DNA of 64,000 bases from a bacterium (GTDB lineage: Bacteria; Cyanobacteriota; Vampirovibrionia; Gastranaerophilales; Gastranaerophilaceae): contig JAGAVG010000045.1 in assembly GCA_017942035.1 (NCBI GenBank), forward strand, positions 19,299 to 83,298, read 5' to 3'. Below the pieces are notes generated by a model. It was not told the origin of the DNA and made no database searches. It saw nothing but the letters and a program-made list of their open reading frames with translations. The translations under genes were made by a program, and so were the position numbers. Position 1 is the first letter of the stretch. Every line of letters starts with the position of its first letter. Below, piece after piece: positions 8,788-17,754 of the stretch.

Positions 8788-9120
8788 ATGACAATTACGG
8801 TTAAAGATTTGTATCGATATGATGAAAATTTTGATTGGGCAAAAATTCAACGATTGACCGGAAAAAGTAAGCCAAAAAAGACGGATATAGTTGACTTGTC
8901 AAGATTAGCGGCATTGAATGATAAAGACTTGTCAGTTTTTGTTGTTCGGAAAGAGGGAAAATCATTCCTAAATAATATTAAAGATGATGGTATGAGAACA
9001 CAAGTTGCCGATGCATCAGGAGTAAAAAATGAAGGTCAAAATAATCAAAAAACTAATATTCTTCCACAAATTCCGATGGATAAAAGCATTTTTGATTATC
9101 AAAGGTGGGAGATGGTATAG
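8788..9120 (+). CDS. Small protein of unknown function
   Basis: A 110-residue protein starting MTITVKDLYRYDENFDWAKI. I chose ATG 8788 because AGAAAGG (8772-8778) is 9 bases before it; the upstream ATG at 8779 directly abuts that ribosome-binding site and is not usable. The protein is hydrophilic, with no signal peptide or membrane segment. Its C-terminal third is rich in Asn, Gln and Lys and looks disordered. I do not recognise a family. It appears to be cotranscribed with the 73-residue protein that begins 2 bases after its stop, just downstream of an XRE regulator. Confidence 0.6.
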   Translation: MTITVKDLYRYDENFDWAKIQRLTGKSKPKKTDIVDLSRLAALNDKDLSVFVVRKEGKSFLNNIKDDGMRTQVADASGVKNEGQNNQKTNILPQIPMDKSIFDYQRWEMV

Positions 9121-9122
9121 TA

Positions 9123-9344
9123 ATGATAAATGCTATTAGAAATCCTAATTATGACAAAGTTCAACAATATTTGAGTAATCAAATTAAACAACCAGAAAAT
9201 TTGCATGATTTAAAACGCAATGCAAATTTAAAAGCTCATCAGGCGGAACTTGCGCGTGCAAATGGCGATTTAGAACTTGCCTCAATACTTGCATATGAAC
9301 ATCAACGGATAATTCAAGATATTAATAATTATTATAAAGGCTGA
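9123..9344 (+). CDS. Small helical protein of unknown function
   Basis: A 73-residue protein, MINAIRNPNYDKVQQYLSN and onwards, predicted to be mostly helical and soluble. A GTG at 9105 in the same frame is possible, but ATG 9123 is preferred because the GGTGGGAG purine run lies about 11 bases upstream and the start falls 2 bases after the previous stop, as expected for coupled genes. I do not recognise the family. A terminator begins at its stop codon. Confidence 0.6.
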   Translation: MINAIRNPNYDKVQQYLSNQIKQPENLHDLKRNANLKAHQAELARANGDLELASILAYEHQRIIQDINNYYKG

Positions 9345-9363
9345 AATTAATTTCCGCCTTTTA
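9337..9363 (+). terminator. Terminator of the small-gene pair
   Basis: AAGGCTGAAATT and AATTTCCGCCTT form a hairpin with one mismatch, followed by TTTTATT. It overlaps the last codons of the gene. Confidence 0.7.
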
Positions 9364-9395
9364 TTATAATGTAGTATTTTTGTCGGATTAATAAA

Positions 9396-9413
9396 TTCTA
9401 GACTAAAGTCTAT
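9396..9413. repeat. Degenerate copy of the 18-bp palindrome
   Basis: TCTAGACTAAAGTCTATCC-type sequence that keeps the AGACTAAAGTCT core but has changed ends. It sits between the small-gene operon and engB. Confidence 0.6.
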
Positions 9414-9441
9414 CCTGCTTCCTAACTTACTATTTTATTTT

Positions 9442-10038
9442 CTATACTTCAACATTGTTGTCGTAACCGGTCAAAAATTTTAAAATTTCGTTGTTATATA
9501 AATTGTCAACAGCACTGAATGGTAAAACTGTTCCGCCAAAGTTTTTTCTTACATTGGAAAGCACTCCGGCAACTTTTGAACGTCCGACGTAATCCATTTT
9601 TGTTACAACTGTTATTATTGGAAGATTGTAAGCTTGAACCCATTCTCTCATCTGAAAGTCGTTTTTCTGGATGTCATGGCGTCCGTCAATAAGCTGAATT
9701 AAACAAGATATCTGCTCTCTTTTTAACAAATATTCTTCCAGATATTTCTGCCATTTGTTTTGTGCCTCTTTTGACACTTTTGCATAACCATATCCCGGCA
9801 AATCGGCAATCATGAATTCATTCGAAAATTCAAAAAAGTTTATCAATCGGGTTTTTCCCGGAGTATTTGAAGTTTTTGCAAGTTTTTTATTATTAGCAAG
9901 TCCGTTTATAAAAGAAGATTTGCCGACATTTGACCTGCCCAGTAACGGAAATTCCGGCAGCGTATAATTCGGACACTGACTCAATTTTTCTGCGCTTATT
10001 AAAAATTTTGCCTGTAAAAATTTTGCTCCTGCTTTCAT
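9442..10038 (-). CDS. engB: Ribosome-biogenesis GTPase EngB/YsxC
   Basis: A 198-residue protein, the usual length for the YihA/YsxC/EngB family of GTPases that assist large-subunit ribosome assembly in the cytoplasm. The G motifs are in order: GRSNVGKS (34-41, P-loop), SNTPGKT (57-63), DLPGYG (79-84) and TKMD (146-149), then the SA of the G5 motif near 175. The start overlaps the stop of the upstream 88-residue gene by one base (TAATG), so it is translationally coupled as the last gene of the TPR-unknown-engB operon. Confidence 0.95.
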   Translation of the reverse strand: MKAGAKFLQAKFLISAEKLSQCPNYTLPEFPLLGRSNVGKSSFINGLANNKKLAKTSNTPGKTRLINFFEFSNEFMIADLPGYGYAKVSKEAQNKWQKYLEEYLLKREQISCLIQLIDGRHDIQKNDFQMREWVQAYNLPIITVVTKMDYVGRSKVAGVLSNVRKNFGGTVLPFSAVDNLYNNEILKFLTGYDNNVEV

Positions 10039-10304
10039 TATCTTTTTGATACCGCCGCTATTTTTTCCTGCTGTTCTTTTAACCTTTTCTTAAACAAAAC
10101 TGTCTGAAATAAATTATACATCTTGTCACTATTTACAACTGTAATTTGTGTTCTGTTTTTGACAAAATCTATATTTACCGACGGTTTCTGGTTAAAAATA
10201 TTGTTTTTTAAATTTACAAGTTGGAATAAGCCCTCGGTTATTACACTCAAGGGCTCTCTCCAAAAAAGTTCAAATGAAGTTCTTATATTATTTTTCGATT
10301 TCAT
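10038..10304 (-). CDS. Unknown 88-residue protein between TPR gene and engB
   Basis: A basic protein starting MKSKNNIRTSFELFWREPLS, with no signal peptide, a hydrophobic middle and a Lys/Arg/Gln-rich helical tail. It matches no family I know. Its start overlaps the stop of the TPR gene by one base, and its stop overlaps the engB start by one base, so it is a true gene in a tightly coupled three-gene operon. Confidence 0.7.
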   Translation of the reverse strand: MKSKNNIRTSFELFWREPLSVITEGLFQLVNLKNNIFNQKPSVNIDFVKNRTQITVVNSDKMYNLFQTVLFKKRLKEQQEKIAAVSKR

Positions 10305-12181
10305 TATTTTCTTTTATTTTTTGATTTTTTGCCTTTATTCTGATCGGCTGTCGGAATTCCTCTCATTTTGTTAATGCGGGCTGTTACGTCAGCTTTATCA
10401 GCGGCACTAGGGTTCATAGCTAAATACTGTGTATAATATTTAACTGCTCCGCTTACATTGCCTTCTTTTTCGTAAGCTTGTGCTTTTAATTTAGCAATAT
10501 CAGCGCTGTTGTGATAGAAGTCAATCGCTCTGTTGCAATATTCAATTGTAGATGCGTAGTTGCCTTCTTTAAACTGTCTTTTTGCAACATCAAAGAATTC
10601 AATTGATTTAATCTCACAAAGGTCAATATATGCGATACCGTTTTTAGCAATCATGTTTTCAGGATCACTCATTAACGCTTTTTTCAATGCTGTTCTTGCT
10701 GTTCTGAATTGTTTGTTATGAACAAGAATTTCAGCGAGGAACAAGTCATCATCAACGTTATTAGAGAAGTTTACAGCATTTTCGAATGTATAAACTGCAT
10801 CTTTTTCACGTCCTAAAGCCAAATAAGCTTCCCCTTTGATTACAGAATCCATAAGGTTGTTGCCGGCAGATTGAACAATATAATTCAAGCTGTCTTTTGC
10901 AAGCGGTGCCTGGTGAGTAAGACTTGCAAGTTTAAGTTTTGCAAGGTGCAATTCCAAATCATCCGGGCATTTTTCAATTGCTTTATTAATGTATTCATAA
11001 GCAAGATACATTTCTTTGTTTGTTGTCATATTGCCGCTGTCGGCTCTGTCTTTTGACATTTCATAATATGTATTTGCAAGACCGAGAACAGCATCCTCGT
11101 TGTAATTCGGGTCGTCAAGTAATCTTGTATAGAAATCAAGAGCCTGTTCGTATTTTCTAATACCCAATGACAAATCCGCAATTCTCAATTTAACTTCTTG
11201 ATAGTTAGGGTTGATTGCAAGAGTTGTTTTCAACTGTTCGATTGCAAATTCGGAATCTGCTCTGCTTTCATATACGTTAGCAAGATTAACGTAAGGTCTT
11301 GAGTATTCTGGTTTTACTAAAATAGCTTTTCTGAAAGAATTCAAAGCAGCTGGTTCGTTACCCTGTTTTAAATATAATTCACCCTGTAAGTTCCAGCCCG
11401 GAGCTGAATTCGGGTTAATATGCAAAGAGTGGTTAAGCCAGGTTAAAGCTGTTGACCAGTTTTTACGGCGGGTTTCAACCTGAGCCATGTGATACATAGA
11501 TGTCGGGTTGTGTGAATTATATTTTAAAGCGCTTTCAAAATTCTTTTGAGCATCGTCAAGGTTGTTATTTGAAAGTTCTAAAACGCCCAAACTGTCATAA
11601 GCATTTGCATATTGAGGGTTAATTTTTATTGACATCTTAAATAAATCACGGGCATCATTTTTGTTACCCAATTTCATTGTTGCAATACCCATTGCATTGT
11701 ATGCTTCATAGTAATTGCTATTTAAATTAACAGCAGTAACACATTCTTTTATTGCTGAATTCAACAAACCTCTTGTATTTTTGATGTAATCAACGTCAGA
11801 AGAAGTTGCTCTGTTAATATAAACAAGAGCTTGAGCATAGTGAAGTTCCGGTTTATTCGGATATTTTTTCAGCCATTTGTCAATATCAACCTGAGCCGGA
11901 GCCAATTTATATTGTTTTGCTCTGGAAATTGCACTAAGTGCAATGGCGTCAATATCATTCGGGTTTTTCTCTAAAATTGCTGCAATTTTCGGATCTGCAT
12001 CTGAATACAAATTGTATTCAATTAATTTCGCAATTTCAGGGTACGACTTTTTAACAGTTGTTTTTGCAGGAGTTTGATTTTTTTGTACTTGAGCTTGCAA
12101 GTTTGCTGCATAAACTTGGTTTGTCAAAGTTAGGATACCGAGCGCGATTACAGATGATATTAAAAGTTTTTTTGTTTTCAT
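10304..12181 (-). CDS. Exported TPR-repeat protein
   Basis: A 625-residue protein. The Sec signal peptide covers residues 1-25 (cleavage near VYA-A). From about residue 50 to 595 it is almost continuous tetratricopeptide repeats, with typical units such as YYEAYNAMGIATMKLGNKNDA and ALDSLGVLELSNNNLDDAQ-like helices. The C-terminus is a Lys/Asn-rich tail (KGKKSKNKRK). TPR arrays are protein-binding scaffolds, so a periplasmic or envelope assembly role is likely but the partner is unknown. GTAGGAG precedes the ATG at a good distance. It is the first gene of the operon that ends with engB, divergent from xerC. Confidence 0.85.
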   Translation of the reverse strand: MKTKKLLISSVIALGILTLTNQVYAANLQAQVQKNQTPAKTTVKKSYPEIAKLIEYNLYSDADPKIAAILEKNPNDIDAIALSAISRAKQYKLAPAQVDIDKWLKKYPNKPELHYAQALVYINRATSSDVDYIKNTRGLLNSAIKECVTAVNLNSNYYEAYNAMGIATMKLGNKNDARDLFKMSIKINPQYANAYDSLGVLELSNNNLDDAQKNFESALKYNSHNPTSMYHMAQVETRRKNWSTALTWLNHSLHINPNSAPGWNLQGELYLKQGNEPAALNSFRKAILVKPEYSRPYVNLANVYESRADSEFAIEQLKTTLAINPNYQEVKLRIADLSLGIRKYEQALDFYTRLLDDPNYNEDAVLGLANTYYEMSKDRADSGNMTTNKEMYLAYEYINKAIEKCPDDLELHLAKLKLASLTHQAPLAKDSLNYIVQSAGNNLMDSVIKGEAYLALGREKDAVYTFENAVNFSNNVDDDLFLAEILVHNKQFRTARTALKKALMSDPENMIAKNGIAYIDLCEIKSIEFFDVAKRQFKEGNYASTIEYCNRAIDFYHNSADIAKLKAQAYEKEGNVSGAVKYYTQYLAMNPSAADKADVTARINKMRGIPTADQNKGKKSKNKRK

Positions 12182-12213
12182 TTTTTCTCCTACTTTTAAT
12201 TTTAGTAAAGTTT

Positions 12214-12242
12214 TTCAAATTCTTCCAAAATTATTGTATAAT
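12214..12242 (+). promoter_or_regulatory. Promoter of xerC
   Basis: TTCAAA (12214-12219), a 17-bp spacer and TATAAT (12237-12242) form a strong sigma-70-type promoter pointing at xerC, which starts at 12283. It lies in the divergent gap shared with the TPR operon. Confidence 0.65.
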
Positions 12243-12282
12243 AATGTTTATCAAAATGCAATAAATTAAATGATGTAGATGT

Positions 12283-13197
12283 ATGAGTATTAATAAAAAT
12301 TCAAAAAATTATCTGGAAGATTTTAAATCCTATATTATAGTAGAGAAAAATTTTTCAAAATATACCGCAAAATCGTATTATTCAGACCTTTTAAGTTATT
12401 TAATATGGTTGGATGAAACACCTTGTGAAAATGTAAATTTTTCTAAAGTTCGAGAATATTTGCATTTTATACAAAAATTTAATTATAAAAAAACTACAGT
12501 TGCACGAAAAATTTCATCAATTAAAACTTTTTATAAGTATCTTTGCCGCGAGCAAAAAATTGAAATTAATCCGGCATTAAATTTGAATGCTCCCAAAAAA
12601 CCGAAGGCTTTGCCAAAATTTTTGACGCCGGATGAGGTTGAGAAAATTTTAAATAATATTAAAATTGAAACTCCGGCAGGTTACAGAAACAGGGCTATTC
12701 TGGAACTTTTGTGGGCGACCGGAATGCGTGTATCGGAACTTAGCGGTCTTAATTTCGGAGATTTGGATTTAGATAATAACGAAATAAAAGTTTTCGGTAA
12801 AGGCTCAAAGGAAAGAATTATTCTTGTCTCGGATAGGGCTAAAAATTACCTGAAACGCTACATTGATACGGCTCGGCCATTAGTAGCAAAAGGATACCGT
12901 TTAGAAGAAACAACGGAAAGCACCCCAATTTTTATTAATAAAACCGGCTACAGACTTCAGCCTCGTATGATTAGGAATGTAATAAATGAGGTTGTGGAAA
13001 AAATTCAGTTGCCCAAACACGTTTCGCCGCACATGTTCAGACATAGTTTTGCGACACATTTGATAGAAAATGGAGCGGATTTGAGGGTTGTTCAAGAGCT
13101 TCTCGGCCATGCCAGCATTTCTAATACTCAAATTTACACCCATGTTTCGACCCAACACTTGAAAGATGTTTATAACGAAACCCATCCGCGGGCATAG
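12283..13197 (+). CDS. xerC: Tyrosine recombinase, XerC type
   Basis: A 304-residue protein with a SAM-like core-binding domain (about 8-92) and a catalytic domain (112-300). All catalytic residues are present: Arg149 (ATGMRVSEL), Lys173 (FGKGSK), His250 and Arg253 (HMFRH), His276 (LLGHASI) and Tyr285 (QIYTHV). The ending VYNETHPRA is typical of XerC/XerD from chromosome-dimer resolution. XerC is favoured over XerD by that tail, but the assignment is tentative. It is the only recombinase in the window. A link to the inverted-repeat elements at 28 and 37 kb is possible but nothing shows it. Confidence 0.88.
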   Translation: MSINKNSKNYLEDFKSYIIVEKNFSKYTAKSYYSDLLSYLIWLDETPCENVNFSKVREYLHFIQKFNYKKTTVARKISSIKTFYKYLCREQKIEINPALNLNAPKKPKALPKFLTPDEVEKILNNIKIETPAGYRNRAILELLWATGMRVSELSGLNFGDLDLDNNEIKVFGKGSKERIILVSDRAKNYLKRYIDTARPLVAKGYRLEETTESTPIFINKTGYRLQPRMIRNVINEVVEKIQLPKHVSPHMFRHSFATHLIENGADLRVVQELLGHASISNTQIYTHVSTQHLKDVYNETHPRA

Positions 13198-13204
13198 TTA
13201 ACAT

Positions 13205-13285
13205 AAGACGCTAAGATACTAAGACTTTAAGTCACTAAGTTCTTTACGGTAATGCACTTATCGTCTTACCGTCCTATCGTCTTAG
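13205..13285 (+). repeat. 81-bp dispersed repeat, copy 2
   Basis: Begins 8 bases after the xerC stop and is nearly identical to copies at 3994 and 13341. It is followed by an 18-bp palindrome at 13294-13311, which makes a composite unit. Confidence 0.85.
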
Positions 13286-13340
13286 AATGGTAGGGTAGAC
13301 TTTAGTCTACCAATGGAACAGATGTCAGGAAGGCTAAAAA

Positions 13341-13421
13341 AAGACGCTAAGATGCTAAGACTTTAAGTCACTAAGTTCTTTATGGTAATGCACTTATCGT
13401 CTTACCGTCCTATCGTCTTAG
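13341..13421 (+). repeat. 81-bp dispersed repeat, copy 3
   Basis: A tandem partner of copy 2 with the same orientation and spacing, followed by the 18-bp palindrome at 13430-13447. The two composite units between xerC and rpoD repeat with a period of about 136 bp. Confidence 0.85.
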
Positions 13422-13459
13422 AATTGTAGGGTAGACTTTAGTCTACCCTACAATTGTTT
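13422..13459. terminator. Extended palindrome acting as terminator between xerC and rpoD
   Basis: The 18-bp palindrome (13430-13447) is extended by AATTGTAG/CTACAATT into a perfect 34-bp inverted repeat (13422-13455), followed on the plus strand by TGTTTTTATG. It lies between convergent genes and probably stops xerC transcripts. Confidence 0.6.
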
Positions 13460-14551
13460 TTATGACTCAACGTATTCTCTCAAGCGTTTGCTTCTGTTTG
13501 GATGGCGAAGTTTTCTGAGAGCTTTTGCTTCAATCTGTCTGATACGTTCACGGGTTACGCCGAACAATTGTCCTACTTCTTCAAGTGTTCTTTGACGGCC
13601 GTCATCCATACCGAAACGTAATCTCAATACGTCGCGTTCTCTTGGAGAAAGTGTGCAGAGAACTTCTGCCAAATCTTCTCTTAAAAGTTCTGATGCAACT
13701 GTCTTAATCGGCGCATCTGCGTCTTTATCTTCAATAAAGTCGCCTAATCTTGAATCTTCTTCTTTTCCGATAGGTGTTTCCAATGACAGAGGTTCCTGTG
13801 CAATCTTAATGATTTCGCGCAATTTAGGAATTGAAACGTTCATTTCAATTGCAAGTTCATCTTCTGTCGGCTTTCTTGATAATTCCTGAGCCAGTCTTCT
13901 GGTAACTTTTTTCAATTTATTAATTGTTTCAACCATGTGAACAGGAATTCTGATGGTTCTTGCTTGATCAGCAATTGCACGGGTTATTGCTTGTCTAATC
14001 CACCAAGTTGCGTAAGTTGAGAATTTGAATCCTCTTTCATGGTCAAATTTTTCTGCTGCTCTAATCAGACCTAAGTTTCCTTCCTGAATTAAGTCAAGGA
14101 AAAGCATTCCACGTCCGACATATTTTTTTGCAATGCTGACAACCAGACGAAGGTTAGCTTGAACAAGTTTTCTTTTTGCGATTGCTCCAGGAGTTCCACC
14201 CTCAAGAATTTTTCTTGCAAGTTCTATTTCTTCGTTTGCGGAAAGAAGTTTTATTCTTCCGATTTCTCTCAAATAAAGTCTAACCGGATCGTCAACAGCT
14301 ATTCCTTTCGGCATTTCAAGTTCTTGTTCTGATGGTGAAGTTTCAACATAGACATCGTCCATGTTCATTTTATTTCCCATTTTTTCAGTAACAATATCTT
14401 CAATGTTATCTGTTGAGATATCCATGTTCATGTAATTTACATTGTCATCCTGTTCTTCCAAAACAAGATCATCATCAACATTTTGTAAATCCATATTATC
14501 TTCATCCATAATACTTACAACAGAGGAGTTTGGTTGTCTTTTTTTTGTCAT
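13460..14551 (-). CDS. rpoD: Primary sigma factor
   Basis: A 363-residue group 1 sigma factor. It has an acidic N-terminal stretch (1-80, a short substitute for region 1.1), region 1.2 ([11 protein letters not shown], 88-98), regions 2.1-2.4 (about 128-205, including the -10-binding [13 protein letters not shown]), region 3 (210-270), and region 4.2, a helix-turn-helix at about 320-350 with [20 protein letters not shown]. It lacks the large non-conserved insert of E. coli RpoD. It follows dnaG by 3 bases on the same strand, recreating the classic dnaG-rpoD macromolecular-synthesis operon. Confidence 0.96.
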   Translation of the reverse strand: MTKKRQPNSSVVSIMDEDNMDLQNVDDDLVLEEQDDNVNYMNMDISTDNIEDIVTEKMGNKMNMDDVYVETSPSEQELEMPKGIAVDDPVRLYLREIGRIKLLSANEEIELARKILEGGTPGAIAKRKLVQANLRLVVSIAKKYVGRGMLFLDLIQEGNLGLIRAAEKFDHERGFKFSTYATWWIRQAITRAIADQARTIRIPVHMVETINKLKKVTRRLAQELSRKPTEDELAIEMNVSIPKLREIIKIAQEPLSLETPIGKEEDSRLGDFIEDKDADAPIKTVASELLREDLAEVLCTLSPRERDVLRLRFGMDDGRQRTLEEVGQLFGVTRERIRQIEAKALRKLRHPNRSKRLREYVES

Positions 14552-14554
14552 TAA

Positions 14555-16435
14555 TTATTCTCCAAATTTATTTCTATTTTTTATTCTATCTCTAAGCTGC
14601 ATCTGAATTTTCAGGGCTTCCATGTCATCATTGTTTGCATTTTTGTATAAATTCTGCAATTTTTCTTTTTCTTTTTCTTTGTGACACTGGTTTAGTTTAT
14701 TGATATTTTCCTGAATTAGTGTTCTAAAATCATCTTCATCTAGGTTTTGGAAGGTTTCAGCTATTCCTATCAAATCTGTCAAAAGCTTTTGCATTTCAGG
14801 ATTTTGAACATATTGGGTATATAAATGTTCTATCAATTCTTTCACATTATTTACGGTACATGTTAATTTGTCAATTGTAGATTTTACATTTATTAACGTT
14901 TCATCTGTAAATTCTGTGCTGCCTATCATTTCACTTATCTGAGCAAAACTTAAAGGGCTGTCGAGTACAAGAAAAACACTCAATAAATTTTTTTGCGTTT
15001 TTTCTAAGATTGATACATTTTTCTTTACAATTCTTTTTATTTCAATTTGTTCAGGTTCCCTGAAAGTATTGATTCTGGTGATTTCGCGCACAAGTGCGTC
15101 TTCATCAATGTTAATTGTGTGAGCAACCATTCTGGTATATTCACTTTGAACAATTTCGTTTTTGATTTCCTTTAGAATCGGAACGAGTCTTTGAACGAGT
15201 TTTGTTTTTTCAAGCGGAGTTTGATATTGATTTTTATCTTTCAGAACGTTATTTAGCTGGAAATCAAGAAGTAGCGGTGCATTTTCCATATAATGCTTGT
15301 AACTTTCAGCTCCGACACTTCTGATAAATTCATCGGGGTCTTTACCTTCAGGAGGGGCAATTACTCTGATTTCGCAGGAAAATTTGTTGTTTGAAGTTGA
15401 AAGATAACTTTCATCAAACTGTTTGATATCGCCAAGTCCTTCAAAAGCTTCTTTAATCAAATCCGCATTTCTGGCGGTTGCTTTTTGACCGGCAGAATCT
15501 GTATCGAAGGAAAGATAAATTTTTCTGGAATTTGTGTATCTAGAAAGCAAACGAATATGATCCGGAGTCAAAGATGTTCCGCAAGATGCTACGGCATTTT
15601 TAATTCCGTGGGCTTGAGAAGATATTACATCAAAGTATCCTTCCATCAATATTACGCAGTCATCTTCTTTTATCGTATCTTTTGCGTAATATAATCCATA
15701 TAGCAGCTTACTTTTATTATATATAAGAGAGTCTGCCGAGTTTAAATATTTTGGCATCTGGTCTTTTTCCAGTGCTCTTGCGCCGAAAGCTACAACTTCT
15801 CCGAACTCATTGTGAATAGGAATTATTATTCGATTTCTGAAACGGTCAACGTAACCTCCCTCGCGGGTTTTCAGAATAAGACCTGCCTTTTCCATAACCT
15901 CCGGTGAAAATTCATCTTTGAACTTGTCATAGAATGTTGTGTAAGCTCTCGGTGCAACTCCCAGCATATATTTATCTATAATATCTTTTGTAATTCCTCT
16001 ATTTTCAAGATATTTTGCGGCGGCAAGAGTTTCTCTTGAAGTATCTTTGTTAAGTCGCAGGTTGTAAAATTCAGCGGCTTTTTCGCAAGCTTTCAACATG
16101 TCTTCTTTCAGACTTTTTGAATTGCCGTTGAAATTCAGATTAGCCGGAATTTCAATATCATATTTTTCGGCGAGTTCTTTTATAACCTCCATAAACTCTT
16201 TATTTTGAGTTTTCATAATAAAAGAAATAACATCTCCGCCTTCGCCGCAGCCAAAGCATTTGTAAATTCCAAGAGCAGGAATTACAGAAAAAGACGGCGT
16301 TTTTTCTTTATGAAAAGGACACAGACCCCAATAGCGGCCGCCGTTTTTTTTCAGAATAACCTGTTCCGATACAATATCAACAATATCGGCTTTATCTTTT
16401 ATTTTTGTTACTAATTCTTCTAATGTTCCCGCCAT
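14555..16435 (-). CDS. dnaG: DNA primase
   Basis: A 626-residue protein from ATG 16435; a GTG two codons upstream is possible but less likely. The N-terminal CHC2 zinc finger has Cys39, His42, Cys60 and Cys63 (CPFHKEK and KCFGCGEGGD). The TOPRIM core follows, with ILMEGYFDV and the acidic DTDSAG motif, then a C-terminal helicase-interaction region. It synthesises RNA primers at the replication fork. It has no clear Shine-Dalgarno sequence. rpoD begins 3 bases downstream, so the pair is cotranscribed. Confidence 0.96.
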   Translation of the reverse strand: MAGTLEELVTKIKDKADIVDIVSEQVILKKNGGRYWGLCPFHKEKTPSFSVIPALGIYKCFGCGEGGDVISFIMKTQNKEFMEVIKELAEKYDIEIPANLNFNGNSKSLKEDMLKACEKAAEFYNLRLNKDTSRETLAAAKYLENRGITKDIIDKYMLGVAPRAYTTFYDKFKDEFSPEVMEKAGLILKTREGGYVDRFRNRIIIPIHNEFGEVVAFGARALEKDQMPKYLNSADSLIYNKSKLLYGLYYAKDTIKEDDCVILMEGYFDVISSQAHGIKNAVASCGTSLTPDHIRLLSRYTNSRKIYLSFDTDSAGQKATARNADLIKEAFEGLGDIKQFDESYLSTSNNKFSCEIRVIAPPEGKDPDEFIRSVGAESYKHYMENAPLLLDFQLNNVLKDKNQYQTPLEKTKLVQRLVPILKEIKNEIVQSEYTRMVAHTINIDEDALVREITRINTFREPEQIEIKRIVKKNVSILEKTQKNLLSVFLVLDSPLSFAQISEMIGSTEFTDETLINVKSTIDKLTCTVNNVKELIEHLYTQYVQNPEMQKLLTDLIGIAETFQNLDEDDFRTLIQENINKLNQCHKEKEKEKLQNLYKNANNDDMEALKIQMQLRDRIKNRNKFGE

Positions 16436-16596
16436 AACCACATTTTAGCATGCTCAAGATTTTTATCAAAGAACTTTTCTAATTCATTTAATGTATTTTA
16501 CCCAAAAAGTACCTTGGTGGGGAATAGCCTTATAAATACAACATGGTATTATCAGGCTATAAGTAGTGATAATAGAAAGCATAAAAAACATAGATT

Positions 16597-17754
16597 ATGT
16601 CTCCGTTTAAAACTTTAAATATTTTTAAAAAACAAAACAGGGATATTAATATCCCTATTAATGAGTCAAATATTTTGATAGTTGATAGTAACATTAAAAA
16701 TACGAAATTACTATTAAAAGCTGTTGAATCACCGTTACTAAAAATAAAAGTTTGTTTAAACCCTGAAAGCGCTTTATTAGCGTCAAAACAAACGAAATTT
16801 GATTTATGCATTATCAATGTAAATCTAAATTCAGGCAGATCAGGTCTTGCACTTGCTCAAAATATTAAGATGGAAATTTTAAATACAGATACTCCGATAA
16901 TGTTCATTTCGCCGGCATCTGATATGAGGAGTAAGATAAAGTGTTATCATATAAGTTCTTGTCCGCATATAGAAACTCCTATTAATACAAATATTGTCAG
17001 AGCCCAAATTTTGAGTACATTGAATTCTAAATATTTAACAAGTTCGCTAAACAGTGACAAAGAATCTTTCCTTGCTATGATTACTCATGACTTGAAATCG
17101 CCAATCAATGCGGAAATTGCGGCCTTAAAAATTATTTTGCAAGATACAAATTTTAAAGATGGTATAAATTCGGAAATGCTGAATGGTGTTCTTGGAGCAG
17201 CTAAATATACAAAACATCTTATTGATAATATTCTTTATAAATATAAATATGAGAATGGGACATTTATAATTAATCCCCAAAAAGAATCTTTTGATAATAT
17301 AATAAGGCAGTGTATAGAGGAGACAAAGTATATTACAAACGAACGCGGCCAGTCAATAAATTACGTATGCAATGCAAAAGATAGTATCACATATTTTGAT
17401 AGTTTAGAAATAAAAAGGGTAATCAATAATTTGATTTCAAATTCAAGTGAATACGGTCGTATAAATTCTGTAATAAATATTAATTTGAGCGGTAATTGTG
17501 ATTATTTAGTGTTTACAATAGAAAATTACGGCTTGGGAATAGATTTGGAAAATCCGAACCAAATTTTTGATAAATTTGTAAGCTATGCGAAAAAACATAA
17601 AAAAATCGGTACCGGATTAGGACTGTATATCTCAAAACAAATAATTAATGCCCATAATGGTGAAATATTTGTTGAAAGTAAAGTTAATGAATTTACAAAA
17701 ATAACTTTTACATTGCCTAAAAATAAAGAAATTAACGAAAAAAATTCACAATAA
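16597..17754 (+). CDS. Sensor histidine kinase with degenerate receiver domain
   Basis: A 385-residue protein with no transmembrane segment, so it is cytoplasmic. Residues 24-140 have the receiver fold pattern (SNILIVDSN, then FDLCIINVNLNSG), but the phospho-acceptor Asp is Asn74 and the conserved Lys region is altered, so this is a pseudo-receiver. HisKA follows, with phospho-accepting His164 in AMITHDLKSPI. The HATPase domain has the N box VINNLISNS (275-283), a G1-like ENYGLGI (309-315) and G2 GTGLGL (338-343). The Asp usual in the G1 box is replaced, but the GLGI is kept. No cognate regulator is adjacent; NarL-type regulators lie at 19554 and 21141. Confidence 0.85.
   Translation: MSPFKTLNIFKKQNRDINIPINESNILIVDSNIKNTKLLLKAVESPLLKIKVCLNPESALLASKQTKFDLCIINVNLNSGRSGLALAQNIKMEILNTDTPIMFISPASDMRSKIKCYHISSCPHIETPINTNIVRAQILSTLNSKYLTSSLNSDKESFLAMITHDLKSPINAEIAALKIILQDTNFKDGINSEMLNGVLGAAKYTKHLIDNILYKYKYENGTFIINPQKESFDNIIRQCIEETKYITNERGQSINYVCNAKDSITYFDSLEIKRVINNLISNSSEYGRINSVININLSGNCDYLVFTIENYGLGIDLENPNQIFDKFVSYAKKHKKIGTGLGLYISKQIINAHNGEIFVESKVNEFTKITFTLPKNKEINEKNSQ

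Noticed and set aside
12283..13197. XerC as the invertase for the prepilin promoter elements
   Set aside because: It looks like a standard chromosome-dimer-resolution recombinase and lies 16 kb away; nothing in the sequence links the 28-bp repeats to it. Kept only as a remote possibility.
13205..13447. Possible CRISPR-like array
   Set aside because: Only two tandem units of about 136 bp, the units also occur singly elsewhere, and there are no cas genes.
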